34,710 nt of DNA, from the NCBI GenBank assembly GCA_015062345.1, contig SUUV01000016.1:1-34710 (forward strand). The letters run 5' to 3'. Both the position numbers and the translations under genes were made by a program. Below are positions 16,451 through 25,397 of this stretch, in pieces. This stretch comes from Alphaproteobacteria bacterium (GTDB lineage Bacteria; Pseudomonadota; Alphaproteobacteria; RF32; CAG-239). The notes below the pieces were generated by a model. The model made no database searches. It was not told the origin of the DNA and saw only the letters and a list, made by a program, of their open reading frames with translations. Positions within the stretch are counted from its first letter, which is position 1, and each line of letters starts with the position of its first letter.

Positions 16451-17173
16451 ATGGCGAGTCCTTTAGAACAATTTACGGTCAAACCTATTATACCAATTGA
16501 GTTTAACGGTTATGACCTATCGTTTACCAATTCGGCTTTATTTATGATAATAACCGTTGTAAGCATTGTATGTTTATTTGCATTTTGTTTGCAAAAAAGA
16601 ACGGTTATTCCCTCAATCAGGCAATCGATAGCCGAAAGCACATACGATTTTATCCACAATTTGCTCTATAACAGTGCCGGAAAAGACGGATTAAAATATT
16701 TTTCGTTTATATTCAGCATTTTCTTGTTTATTGCCTTTGGAAATTTTTTAGGATTGTTTCCGTATAGCTTTACTTTTACATCGCATTTGGCTGCAGTGGG
16801 TTGCTTGTCGCTTTTGGCCTTGTGTTTTAACATAGCGGTTGGCATAAAGGTCAAAAAATGGGGTTATTTGAGAACATTTTTACCCAAAGGAATCCCGCTT
16901 GCTTTGGCGCCTTTGGTGGTGCCGATTGAGGCCATTTCTTTGTTGTCAAAACCGTTTAGTCTGACGGTGCGTTTGGTTGCCAATATGACGGTCGGGCACA
17001 TTATGCTCAAAATTTTGGCCGGATTTATTGTTGCGCTCGGCTTAGGCGGAATTGTTCCGCTTGTGTTTGATGCCTGTATTATTATTTTTGAAATGTTTAT
17101 TGCAGTTTTGCAAGCATACATATATACTGTGCTAAGCTCAATATATTTAAGTGATGCCATACATCATCACTGA
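16451..17173 (+). CDS. atpB: ATP synthase F0 subunit a
   Basis: A 240-residue integral membrane stator subunit that forms the proton half-channels against the c-ring. Several hydrophobic helices are evident. The essential arginine lies in the family signature as FSLTVRLVANMTVGHIMLKI near residues 172-191, and the C-terminal helix IFEMFIAVLQAYIYTVLSSIYLSDAIHHH matches alphaproteobacterial subunit a, ending in a His-rich tail. A good AAGGAG site precedes the ATG by 9 nt. It is followed by atpE after 31 nt. Confidence 0.96.
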   Translation: MASPLEQFTVKPIIPIEFNGYDLSFTNSALFMIITVVSIVCLFAFCLQKRTVIPSIRQSIAESTYDFIHNLLYNSAGKDGLKYFSFIFSIFLFIAFGNFLGLFPYSFTFTSHLAAVGCLSLLALCFNIAVGIKVKKWGYLRTFLPKGIPLALAPLVVPIEAISLLSKPFSLTVRLVANMTVGHIMLKILAGFIVALGLGGIVPLVFDACIIIFEMFIAVLQAYIYTVLSSIYLSDAIHHH

Positions 17174-17204
17174 TAACTTAAACTTTATGAAGAAAGGAAA
17201 AATT

Positions 17205-17426
17205 ATGGAACCGATAGCTTATATTTCTGCCGCAATTTGTGCTGTATCTATGACAGTTGCCGCTTGGGGTGTTACAAAACTTTGGACCACAATGATTGAA
17301 ACGGTTGGTCGCAATCCGCAAGTGAAAAAAGATGTAGATATATACGGTTGGGCAGGTTTTGCCGCCATTGAAGCAATTGCTTTGTATGCTTTGGTTGTGG
17401 CACTGGTGATATTAACCGGCAAATAA
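17205..17426 (+). CDS. atpE: ATP synthase F0 subunit c
   Basis: A 73-residue c-ring subunit, two helices joined by the polar loop GRNPQVKKD. The ion-carrying Glu56 is in helix 2 (FAAIEAIALYALVVA), and no Ser/Thr follows it, consistent with proton rather than sodium use. Helix 1 is unusual: the common glycine-alternating motif is replaced by small residues A13, S15, T17 and A19 in CAVSMTVAAWG. The frame opens 18 codons earlier, but AAAGGA before the ATG at 17205 and the normal length fix the start. The gene sits between atpB and the b' gene. Confidence 0.95.
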   Translation: MEPIAYISAAICAVSMTVAAWGVTKLWTTMIETVGRNPQVKKDVDIYGWAGFAAIEAIALYALVVALVILTGK

Positions 17427-17429
17427 AAT

Positions 17430-17909
17430 ATGCCACAGCTTGATACATCTACATATTTATCGCAATTTTTTTGGCTGATAACTTCGTTTTTAAGCCTATG
17501 GTTTTTTATGGCTTGGTTTATCATACCCAAAATTGAAGAAGTGTTGGAACAGCGCCGCCGCAAAATTGATGATTATGTGCAAAAAGCCGAAAAAATCAAT
17601 AAGCAGGCGCTTTTATCCTTAAACAAATATGAAAAAGCTCTTACAAACGCCAAACAAGAGGCTGAATTAAGCTTGGAGCAGACCAAACAAACTTTGGAAA
17701 AAACCGTTGCCGACAGGCATGCCGAAATTGAAGAATTGCTCAATAAGAAAATTGCCGATACCGAGTTTATGCTGGCCAAAGAAAAAAAAGAAACATTGGC
17801 GGCCATAGATGAGGTTTCGGTTGCGTTGGCAAAACAAATTTTGGAAAAACTTGACATTAAAAATGTAGATGAAAATATCTTAAAAAATTCTGCCGGAGAG
17901 CATAAATGA
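17430..17909 (+). CDS. atpF': ATP synthase F0 subunit b'
   Basis: A 159-residue peripheral-stalk subunit. One membrane helix near the N-terminus (about 10-33, FFWLITSFLSLWFFMAWFII) is followed by IPKIEEVLEQRRRKI and a long heptad-type coiled coil rich in A, E and K to the end. Being the first of two b-type genes and lacking an N-terminal extension, it is called b'. It starts 3 nt after the atpE stop without a clear ribosome-binding site and overlaps the next gene by 4 nt, so both are translationally coupled. The b/b' heterodimer is typical of alphaproteobacteria and cyanobacteria. Confidence 0.9.
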   Translation: MPQLDTSTYLSQFFWLITSFLSLWFFMAWFIIPKIEEVLEQRRRKIDDYVQKAEKINKQALLSLNKYEKALTNAKQEAELSLEQTKQTLEKTVADRHAEIEELLNKKIADTEFMLAKEKKETLAAIDEVSVALAKQILEKLDIKNVDENILKNSAGEHK

Positions 17910-18541
17910 TGCCCACAGATAATGCCATATCCGTTCCGTCGGCCGAGCTGATTGATGAAGCGCAAACCGCAGTTATCAAAGCGGTTGACAATGTTTCGGA
18001 AATGATATCCGAAACCACACAGATATCTGAATTTTCTCCCGATCATCATACCGAATTTTTTTATAAAAGCCCTGAGTTTTGGGTAGGAATGGCTTTTGTC
18101 TTGGTGGTGGTTGCCTTAAGCGGGCCAATCGGCAAAATGGTTAAAAAGGCATTATCTGGTCGCAGACAAGGTATCATTGACCGGATAAACGAGGCCGAAA
18201 AACTTCGTGATGATGCACAAATGTTGTTGGCTCAATATGAACGCAAGTTTTTGCACGCAAAAGATGAGGCAAAACAGATTTTGGATAAGTCAAATGCCGA
18301 AATTAAAAACCTTACCGAATATGAACTGCAAAAAATGGAAAAGGAACTGGCAATCAGGCAAAAAGAAGTTGATATGGCAATTGATGCAACCATAGAAAAA
18401 ACCAAAGCCGAAATTAAGGAGTTGGCAAGCAAAAAATCGGTAAATATGGTTAAAAAATATGTAACCGAAAACCTAACCCGAAAACAACACGAAAAACTGA
18501 TTGATAACTCAATTAAAAATATATTAAACGCACTTAAATAA
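17906..18541 (+). CDS. atpF: ATP synthase F0 subunit b
   Basis: A 211-residue peripheral-stalk subunit b. The membrane helix is at about 57-77 (FWVGMAFVLVVVALSGPI), followed by a long helical stalk beginning GRRQGIIDRINEAEKLRDDAQMLL. It differs from the common b subunit (about 160 residues) by a soluble, acidic N-terminal extension of about 50 residues before the helix, which might be a cleaved or periplasmic leader; its role is unknown. The start overlaps the b' stop as ATGATG, so either ATG (17906 or 17909) could be used. It ends the F0 operon; no F1 genes follow, the usual split arrangement of alphaproteobacteria. Confidence 0.9.
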   Translation: MMPTDNAISVPSAELIDEAQTAVIKAVDNVSEMISETTQISEFSPDHHTEFFYKSPEFWVGMAFVLVVVALSGPIGKMVKKALSGRRQGIIDRINEAEKLRDDAQMLLAQYERKFLHAKDEAKQILDKSNAEIKNLTEYELQKMEKELAIRQKEVDMAIDATIEKTKAEIKELASKKSVNMVKKYVTENLTRKQHEKLIDNSIKNILNALK

Positions 18542-18553
18542 GGCAAAAACAGC

Positions 18554-18582
18554 TTGACAAAAATTTCGACAAGTGTTAGATT
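18554..18582 (+). promoter_or_regulatory. Sigma-70-like promoter
   Basis: A consensus -35 TTGACA (18554-18559), 17-nt spacer and -10 TAGATT (18577-18582). It drives the following hypothetical gene and begins only 12 nt after the atpF stop. Its position rules out the ATG at 18573 as start of that gene. Confidence 0.8.
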
Positions 18583-18611
18583 ATCGGCATAAACCAATAA
18601 TTTTTTCAATT

Positions 18612-19361
18612 ATGATAGAACCAAAAGCAAAGAAATTAGCTGTTTTTGAGGAAACACTAAAGCTGATGCGCTCAAAAAGTGTAATCTGTCCGGCAGATGT
18701 AAAGAAACTGTTTGATAGGCATATGCAAAGCAGTTACTATGGCGGTCCGGTTAAGGATTATCCCACGCTTACCTTTGATGGCAGTGTAAAAATCGCCAAA
18801 ATTCAGGCATATGATGAGTGTGTCTCGGATATTGTCGATGAACTGGGGTACGAAACCTTGGCTGACATAGAATTAACACCGGTGTTTATCGGGGTAACAA
18901 AAGTCCGCAATGAAAAATGTTCGACTTTTGTGTGGGTTCCTCTTTCACCAACGGTTTATGTTTTTAAAAACGAGCCGTTTAAAGTTGTAGAAAGACCCAA
19001 CATAATCTCTCGCACCGAGTTTAAAGAGTTTGAGTTGAACAAGCTTGAGTACAACAGAGGTTTCGGCTATTCTGAATCGGAAAACAAAAGTTATCCGATT
19101 GTACAGAAAAACACTCTTTATCGCAAATTTAAGATAAACCGTTACAAGATTGAAGCGGTTGAGGACAGAGTTTTTTCTCAAATTGAGTGGATAGGGCTGA
19201 CAAATAACAGAGAATCCCTTGATGTATGGTATGTACCGATGTGGCTTTTAAGACACAAACCGGAAGAAATTGCTCAGATTGAAACCACCATCAAAAAAAG
19301 AGGTACGATTAAGTCGGGCGGTGATGGCTCAGGTGTTTCAAGCGATGGCTTTATGGAGTAA
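18612..19361 (+). CDS. Hypothetical protein, single-gene unit
   Basis: A 249-residue protein I do not recognise. It is soluble, with no signal peptide or membrane span. The N-terminal part (MIEPKAKKLAVFEETLKLMR) is helical and charged. The middle is rich in aromatic residues and strands (VWVPLSPTVYVF, DVWYVPMWLL). The last about 20 residues form a Gly/Ser/Asp-rich tail after IKKRGTIK. The consensus promoter at 18554 would start transcription near 18590, so the ATG at 18612 is the first usable one; no Shine-Dalgarno precedes it. A strong terminator follows directly, making it an autonomous transcription unit. GC in the sampled part is a little above its neighbours. Confidence 0.75.
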   Translation: MIEPKAKKLAVFEETLKLMRSKSVICPADVKKLFDRHMQSSYYGGPVKDYPTLTFDGSVKIAKIQAYDECVSDIVDELGYETLADIELTPVFIGVTKVRNEKCSTFVWVPLSPTVYVFKNEPFKVVERPNIISRTEFKEFELNKLEYNRGFGYSESENKSYPIVQKNTLYRKFKINRYKIEAVEDRVFSQIEWIGLTNNRESLDVWYVPMWLLRHKPEEIAQIETTIKKRGTIKSGGDGSGVSSDGFME

Positions 19362-19390
19362 AAAAGAGAGCTTTAAGGCTCTCTTTTTTG
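19362..19390 (+). terminator. Intrinsic terminator
   Basis: AAAAGAGAGC (19362-19371) pairs perfectly with GCTCTCTTTT (19378-19387) around TTTAAG, followed by T residues. It begins at the stop codon of the preceding hypothetical gene. Confidence 0.92.
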
Positions 19391-19450
19391 TGTTAATAAT
19401 GCTTGCAATTTGTAACATAAATATTTATCCTTTCTAAAAAAGGAAAACAT

Positions 19451-20692
19451 ATGAAAATATATCAGGTAGGCGGAGCCGTCAGAGATAAAATTTTACAAAA
19501 AACTCCCAACGATATTGATTATGTCGTTGTGGGCTCAACCGTCGAGCAGATGAAACAACTTGGTTTTATACAAGTCGGTAAAGGCTTTCCGGTGTTTTTG
19601 CACCCTCAAAGCAAAGAAGAATATGCTCTGGCTCGAAAAGAAATAAAAACCGGTGACAAACATACCGATTTTGAGTTTGTTTTTACTCCCGATATCACCC
19701 TACTAGAAGATTTGGAGCGTCGAGATTTTACCTGCAATGCCATTGCTTATGATGAAGAAAAAAATGAGTTTATTGATTATTTTAATGGTTTGGAAGATAT
19801 AAAAAATAAAGTTATCCGACATATAAATTCCGAGCATTTTGTTGAAGACCCTTTAAGGGTGTTAAGAATGTGCCGATTTGCCGCTCAGCTCGATTTTGAG
19901 GTTGATAACAAAACCCTAAAACTTTGTTCGGATATGGTAAAAAACAAAATGCTTAATTTTTTAAGCCCTGAGAGAATCTGGCAAGAGTTTGAAAAAGCTT
20001 ATTCAACCGGCAGATTTTATCGTTTTGTTGAGCTAATGCATACGATAGGCGCATTAAAACAAATTATGCCCGAAATTGACCGACTTTTCTATGTTAAGGA
20101 ATATGAAAAATATCACCCCGAAGGTAACACCGGCGGACACACCTTAAATGCACTAAAGTTTGTCGCAGGCGAATCAGCTTTTGTTCAATTTGCGGTTTTG
20201 GTGCACGATGTCGGAAAAGCTCTTACTCCGATTGAAACATGGCCAAAGCATAAAGAACACGAACTTTTAGGCTTGGACATAATTAAAGACATTGCACGGC
20301 GCTTAAAAATTCCAAACAAAATCAGAGATTTTGCGGTTTTAAGCTCCAAACTTCATATGAAATATTATCACATTCCGGATATGCGCATCGGCACTTTGTA
20401 TGATTTGGTAAGTGCTCTAAATGTTGCAAATAAAAGCTATTTGGAAGAATATATCAAAGTTTGTAAGGCCGATTTTGAAAGTATAAATATGGATAATAAA
20501 GAGCTTGAACGCAAAAGGTTTGCCGATTCGGCAGAGCTTTTAAGAAAAGCAAACAATATACTTTGCCATATCAAAGCTACCGATATGCCAAATTTTGAAA
20601 CTCTGCCTAAAGATGAAAATTTTGCAAACCGTTTCAGAGAATATAAAATCGGTATTTTAAGAGAAAAACTGTCGAACAATTTAAAAAAGTAA
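19451..20692 (+). CDS. cca: CCA-adding tRNA nucleotidyltransferase with HD domain
   Basis: A 413-residue class II nucleotidyltransferase that adds or repairs the 3' CCA of tRNAs. The head domain starts KIYQVGGAVRD with catalytic Asp21 and Asp23 in NDIDYVVVGS, followed by GFPVFLHPQSKEEYALARKE and LERRDFTCNAIAYD. The neck has EDPLRVLRMCRFAAQLDF. A C-terminal HD phosphohydrolase domain is present (H252-D253 in VLVHDVGKALTP, plus KHKEHELLGLD). The whole resembles the E. coli Cca subtype closely, which is notable for an alphaproteobacterium. AAGGA precedes the ATG by 7 nt. It stands alone between terminators. Confidence 0.95.
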   Translation: MKIYQVGGAVRDKILQKTPNDIDYVVVGSTVEQMKQLGFIQVGKGFPVFLHPQSKEEYALARKEIKTGDKHTDFEFVFTPDITLLEDLERRDFTCNAIAYDEEKNEFIDYFNGLEDIKNKVIRHINSEHFVEDPLRVLRMCRFAAQLDFEVDNKTLKLCSDMVKNKMLNFLSPERIWQEFEKAYSTGRFYRFVELMHTIGALKQIMPEIDRLFYVKEYEKYHPEGNTGGHTLNALKFVAGESAFVQFAVLVHDVGKALTPIETWPKHKEHELLGLDIIKDIARRLKIPNKIRDFAVLSSKLHMKYYHIPDMRIGTLYDLVSALNVANKSYLEEYIKVCKADFESINMDNKELERKRFADSAELLRKANNILCHIKATDMPNFETLPKDENFANRFREYKIGILREKLSNNLKK

Positions 20693-20717
20693 AGACCTGC
20701 GCAACAGCACAGGTCTT
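20692..20717 (-). terminator. Intrinsic terminator for the minus-strand orphan gene
   Basis: AAGACCTG (20692-20699) pairs with CAGGTCTT (20710-20717). The T-rich sequence lies on the minus-strand side, so it best serves the gene at 20743. It may also stop cca transcripts less efficiently. Confidence 0.7.
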
Positions 20718-20742
20718 CAAAGCTTGTCGTTTGAAGGAAAAC

Positions 20743-21078
20743 TCACTCGCCGAAACAGCGAAGAGTCGTACCCTGATTTGCACCCCTCTCGATGAATGAG
20801 CACTCCATGGTGCGCCAATTTTTTGAGTAGACCATCTCTGTGCCATCCTCGTAACAGATTGCCGTACCACGACCGAGAGAACGAACACTGTCATCAGGAT
20901 ATACCGTAATTTCTTCCCCTGTTTTCACACTCCTGAACACATTGCCGTCTTTCCAACAAGGGATAACGGCTTTGATGCTCTCATGAGTATAGTTGATGGT
21001 GTCTCTGCACGGTCTCATGTCCTTTCTAAACTTTACAACGGTTACTAGTTCTTCGCCATTGTTTGCTTTATTTTGCAT
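20743..21078 (-). CDS. Hypothetical protein with divergent base composition
   Basis: A protein of 111 residues from the chosen start; function not recognised. It is soluble, with alternating strand-like segments (LVTVVKFRKD, EEITVYPDDSV, GTAICYEDGTEMVYS) and four cysteines at dispersed positions. GC is about 47% over 300 bases counted, against roughly 35-37% next door, which suggests recent acquisition or unusual codon selection. The frame is open to an ATG at 21153. The ATG at 21078 has GGGA 4 nt upstream and that at 21087 has no ribosome-binding site, so the start is uncertain. It has its own terminator. Confidence 0.65.
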   Translation of the reverse strand: MQNKANNGEELVTVVKFRKDMRPCRDTINYTHESIKAVIPCWKDGNVFRSVKTGEEITVYPDDSVRSLGRGTAICYEDGTEMVYSKNWRTMECSFIERGANQGTTLRCFGE

Positions 21079-21159
21079 AATTCCCATAATTGTATTTTTT
21101 AACAGACATATAATATCAGGTTTTGAGCAATTTGTCAAATATTTTTTTACCAAATCAAA

Positions 21160-22017
21160 CTATAAAAATATCAGCGGTAAGACCAACAGCATTGCCAAAA
21201 CGCCAAAGGTTAACTGATTTTTTAAGCTTTGTTCTTTGTAAACAAGAGCCGAAATAATCATCACAATCGGTGCGGCCATACGCATAAACACCGCCACAAA
21301 AGACACCGGTAAAATGTTGATTGATGCGTATATAATCAAAAATTCGGAAACGGTGTAAAAAATTCCGGCAAAAGCAACACTCTTATTTAAGAATATGTTG
21401 CGATAATCTTGTTTTGAAATTCCGCTTATTAAGCAAGCAATAAACATTGCAAGCGATGAAACCAAAAGATGCGGATACCAACCGATTTGCGGTATGGCTA
21501 AGTGGTCGGTAATGCTAAATGTTGCTCCGATAAGTATAATTATACCAAAATCAATTTTACCTTTTTTAGATAGAGTTTTGGCATCACCTTTGAACACAAA
21601 CATCAACCCTAAAACACCCAAACCGCAAATGCAAAGCAATTGGAACAAAGCCAAGCCTTCTTTGAAAAACAAATTATTAATCAATGAGCCCAAAGCCATT
21701 GAAATAAAACCGAAAAACACCGAAGATGATGTGCTGGTTTTGTTGATTTTTTGTTGCAATTTAACTATAAGCCATAACAAAAGACCTTTTAAGACGGCTA
21801 ACAATAAATATGCTGATGTAGTAATTTTTAACGCATTGTCATAATATAAATGACCAAAAACCGGAAAAGTTAAAATAAGTCCGACAATAAGCCAACTGCT
21901 GGTAAAAGCCGCAGATAATTCCGGCGGAAAATGTTTGGCGGCCGGCTTGTATAAAAACGGCCTTAATGTCATTGAAATTAAAATTAAAAATCCGATAAAC
22001 AATTGAAAAAGACTCAA
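21160..22017 (-). CDS. EamA/DMT-family transporter
   Basis: A 285-residue inner-membrane protein with about ten hydrophobic helices in two halves of five, as in drug/metabolite transporters of the EamA type. Substrate cannot be told from sequence; family members export amino acids, nucleotides or other small metabolites. Recognisable family traits are the early proline-containing helix with RPFLYKPAAK, and in the second half FVAVFMRMAAPIVMIISALVYKEQ, which matches the usual P-x-x-x-x-x-G/A-x-x-x-x-x-E ending. The start is a TTG at 22017 with GGAG 8 nt upstream. It is divergent from ccrM across 253 bp. Confidence 0.85.
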   Translation of the reverse strand: MSLFQLFIGFLILISMTLRPFLYKPAAKHFPPELSAAFTSSWLIVGLILTFPVFGHLYYDNALKITTSAYLLLAVLKGLLLWLIVKLQQKINKTSTSSSVFFGFISMALGSLINNLFFKEGLALFQLLCICGLGVLGLMFVFKGDAKTLSKKGKIDFGIIILIGATFSITDHLAIPQIGWYPHLLVSSLAMFIACLISGISKQDYRNIFLNKSVAFAGIFYTVSEFLIIYASINILPVSFVAVFMRMAAPIVMIISALVYKEQSLKNQLTFGVLAMLLVLPLIFL

Positions 22018-23374
<1,357 letters not shown>

Positions 23375-23383
23375 CGCAAATAT

Positions 23384-24490
23384 ATGAAAAAAGATGCGGT
23401 TAAAAAAAACAATTATGTGCCGATGCTAAAAAAAGAAACAGCACCGGCACCTAATTATGCCGCAATTGATTTGGGTACAAACTCGTGCCGACTGGTCATT
23501 GCCACCCCGACACCGACATCTTTTCATGTGGTGGAAACTTTTTCCAAAATCACCCGTTTGGGTGAAGGTATCATTAATGATAATGAGCTTTCAAAAGCGG
23601 CCATGCGCAGAACGGTTGCCGCCTTAAAAGTATGCCGCGGCGTTATAAATGAATATGCCCCGATTGCAAAATCGAGGTTTGTGGCAACGGCGGCTTGCAG
23701 AAGAGCCAAAAACTGTGAGCAATTTGTAGAAATGGTAAAAAAAGAAGCAGGTATAAACTTAGAGATTATATCCTCAAAAGAAGAGTCTCGTTTGGCGGTG
23801 GTCGGTTGTGTTCCGCTTCTTAACCGTAACATCAAAAGAATGCTCGTGTTTGACATTGGCGGCGGTTCAACCGAAATTTCTTTGGCTCGCATCACCGACA
23901 CCGGAAAAACCTTTATTGAGGGCTTTGTTTCGCTTCCTTACGGAGTGGTAACCATTTCGGAGGCTTTCCCCAAAAATGAGATGACCACACTTGCCTATAA
24001 TACCATTATAGAGCGCACTCAATCCATGCTAAAAGAGTTTGATGAAAAGTTTGACATTGCTCAAGGCATACAAAATCAAGAAATTCAGATTATCGGCACA
24101 TCGGGAACGGTAACGGTTTTAGGTGCGGTACATTTGAACTTGCCACGCTACAATCGTTCGGCGGTTGACGGCATATCAATTTCGGGACCTGATGTTGAAA
24201 AAGTGATAAACAAAATTAAAAACATCGGAGATGAAGGCAGGCGCAAACACCCTTGTATCGGCCCCTTAAAATCAGATTTAACCATTGCGGGGTGCGCCAT
24301 AATCGAATCTTTGATGACCTTTTGGCCAATTTCGGAAATTACGGTTGCCGACCGTGGCATACGAGAAGGAATGCTTTTGGATATGATGCATAGCCAAAGA
24401 CAAAATCGCTCAAACAAAAAACCCAAAAGACGCAACAGGTTGTATCAAAGGGGAGGCTATCATGGCAAACGAAAACATAGCGGCAATTGA
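23384..24490 (+). CDS. Ppx/GppA-family phosphatase, copy 1
   Basis: A 368-residue actin-fold phosphatase of the exopolyphosphatase/pppGpp phosphohydrolase family, affecting polyphosphate or (p)ppGpp pools. It keeps the family phosphate-binding elements: AAIDLGTNSCRLVIA near residues 26-40, the catalytic EESRL segment in ISSKEESRLAVVG, VFDIGGGSTEISLA, and GTSGTVTVLGAV. The C-terminus (LYQRGGYHGKRKHSGN) is a basic tail that overlaps the next gene. The first about 20 residues before the fold are a lysine-rich extension. It starts 9 nt after ccrM and overlaps copy 2 by 29 nt. Which substrate it prefers cannot be told from the sequence. Confidence 0.9.
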   Translation: MKKDAVKKNNYVPMLKKETAPAPNYAAIDLGTNSCRLVIATPTPTSFHVVETFSKITRLGEGIINDNELSKAAMRRTVAALKVCRGVINEYAPIAKSRFVATAACRRAKNCEQFVEMVKKEAGINLEIISSKEESRLAVVGCVPLLNRNIKRMLVFDIGGGSTEISLARITDTGKTFIEGFVSLPYGVVTISEAFPKNEMTTLAYNTIIERTQSMLKEFDEKFDIAQGIQNQEIQIIGTSGTVTVLGAVHLNLPRYNRSAVDGISISGPDVEKVINKIKNIGDEGRRKHPCIGPLKSDLTIAGCAIIESLMTFWPISEITVADRGIREGMLLDMMHSQRQNRSNKKPKRRNRLYQRGGYHGKRKHSGN

Positions 24491-25397
24491 TTTGGGCACC
24501 AATGCGTGTCGGATTATGGTTACCGATTGTAACGGCAATTTGTTATACCGAGACAGCATCTCAACCAAATTGGGTGAGGGAATGTATGCCAATATGCGCT
24601 TTACCGATGAGGCCATAAAAAGAGGGATAAACGCATTTTCCGAATATGCAAAAATCTTAAAAAAATATGATGTAAAAAAATGTCGAGCCATTGCCACGGC
24701 TTCTTGTCGTATGGCAACAAACGGGCAAGATTTTGTTAAAAAAGTTAAAGATACAACCGGTATAAAAATTGATGTCATTGATGGCGGTGCCGAAGCTCTC
24801 TTAAACTTAAAAGGGGCACTCTTAAATGCCGATAAAAAAGCAAAATATGCCCTTGTTTATGACTTGGGCGGTGGCTCAACCGAAATTACACTGGCAACCA
24901 ACGAGACAAACCCTAAGGTTATGCAGACGGTTTCCATTCCGTGGGGCGCAAGAAACTCTGCCGAAGCTTTTGATTTGGTCAATTTTAACGAGAACAATTT
25001 GCAAAAATTGCAAAAAGAAATTGTTTCATATGTAAAAAATTTTATTCTACAATCCGAGCTTAATAAATATAAAAATGATTGTTGTTTGATAGCCACATCA
25101 AGCACTCCGTTACGATTGGCGGCCATAATTAACGGTGATGAAAAATATGAACGGCAAAAATCTGACGGCCGAGTGTTAGCTTGTAAAGATTTGGATAAGA
25201 CCATTGCGAATATTTATAAGATGAGTTTATCGGAACGGGAAAATTCAAAATATATCGGGCAAAACAGAGCCTCAATTATGATTTCGGGGTGCGCCATATT
25301 TAAGAGCATTTATGAAAATTTGGGCTTTGAAACCTTAACCGCATCATTAAAAAGCGCACAAGATGCAATTGTAAAGGAGCTTATAAACCATGGCTAA
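24462..25397 (+). CDS. Ppx/GppA-family protein, divergent copy 2
   Basis: A 311-residue paralog of the preceding gene. The N-terminal AAIDLGTNACRIMVTD and the central VYDLGGGSTEITLATN are intact. Two other elements have changed: the catalytic EESRL of copy 1 aligns with AEALL (arginine lost, one glutamate kept), and GTSGTVTVL aligns with ATSSTPLRL (both glycines lost). This suggests altered or weakened catalysis, or a different ligand. A strong GGGGAGG lies before the ATG, inside the end of copy 1. It overlaps rlmE by 8 nt, so copy 1, copy 2 and rlmE probably form one operon. Confidence 0.87.
   Translation: MANENIAAIDLGTNACRIMVTDCNGNLLYRDSISTKLGEGMYANMRFTDEAIKRGINAFSEYAKILKKYDVKKCRAIATASCRMATNGQDFVKKVKDTTGIKIDVIDGGAEALLNLKGALLNADKKAKYALVYDLGGGSTEITLATNETNPKVMQTVSIPWGARNSAEAFDLVNFNENNLQKLQKEIVSYVKNFILQSELNKYKNDCCLIATSSTPLRLAAIINGDEKYERQKSDGRVLACKDLDKTIANIYKMSLSERENSKYIGQNRASIMISGCAIFKSIYENLGFETLTASLKSAQDAIVKELINHG

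Noticed and set aside
17205..17426. Sodium-dependent c-subunit
   Set aside because: Glu56 is followed by Ala, not Ser/Thr, and the sodium-site glutamine in helix 1 is not seen.
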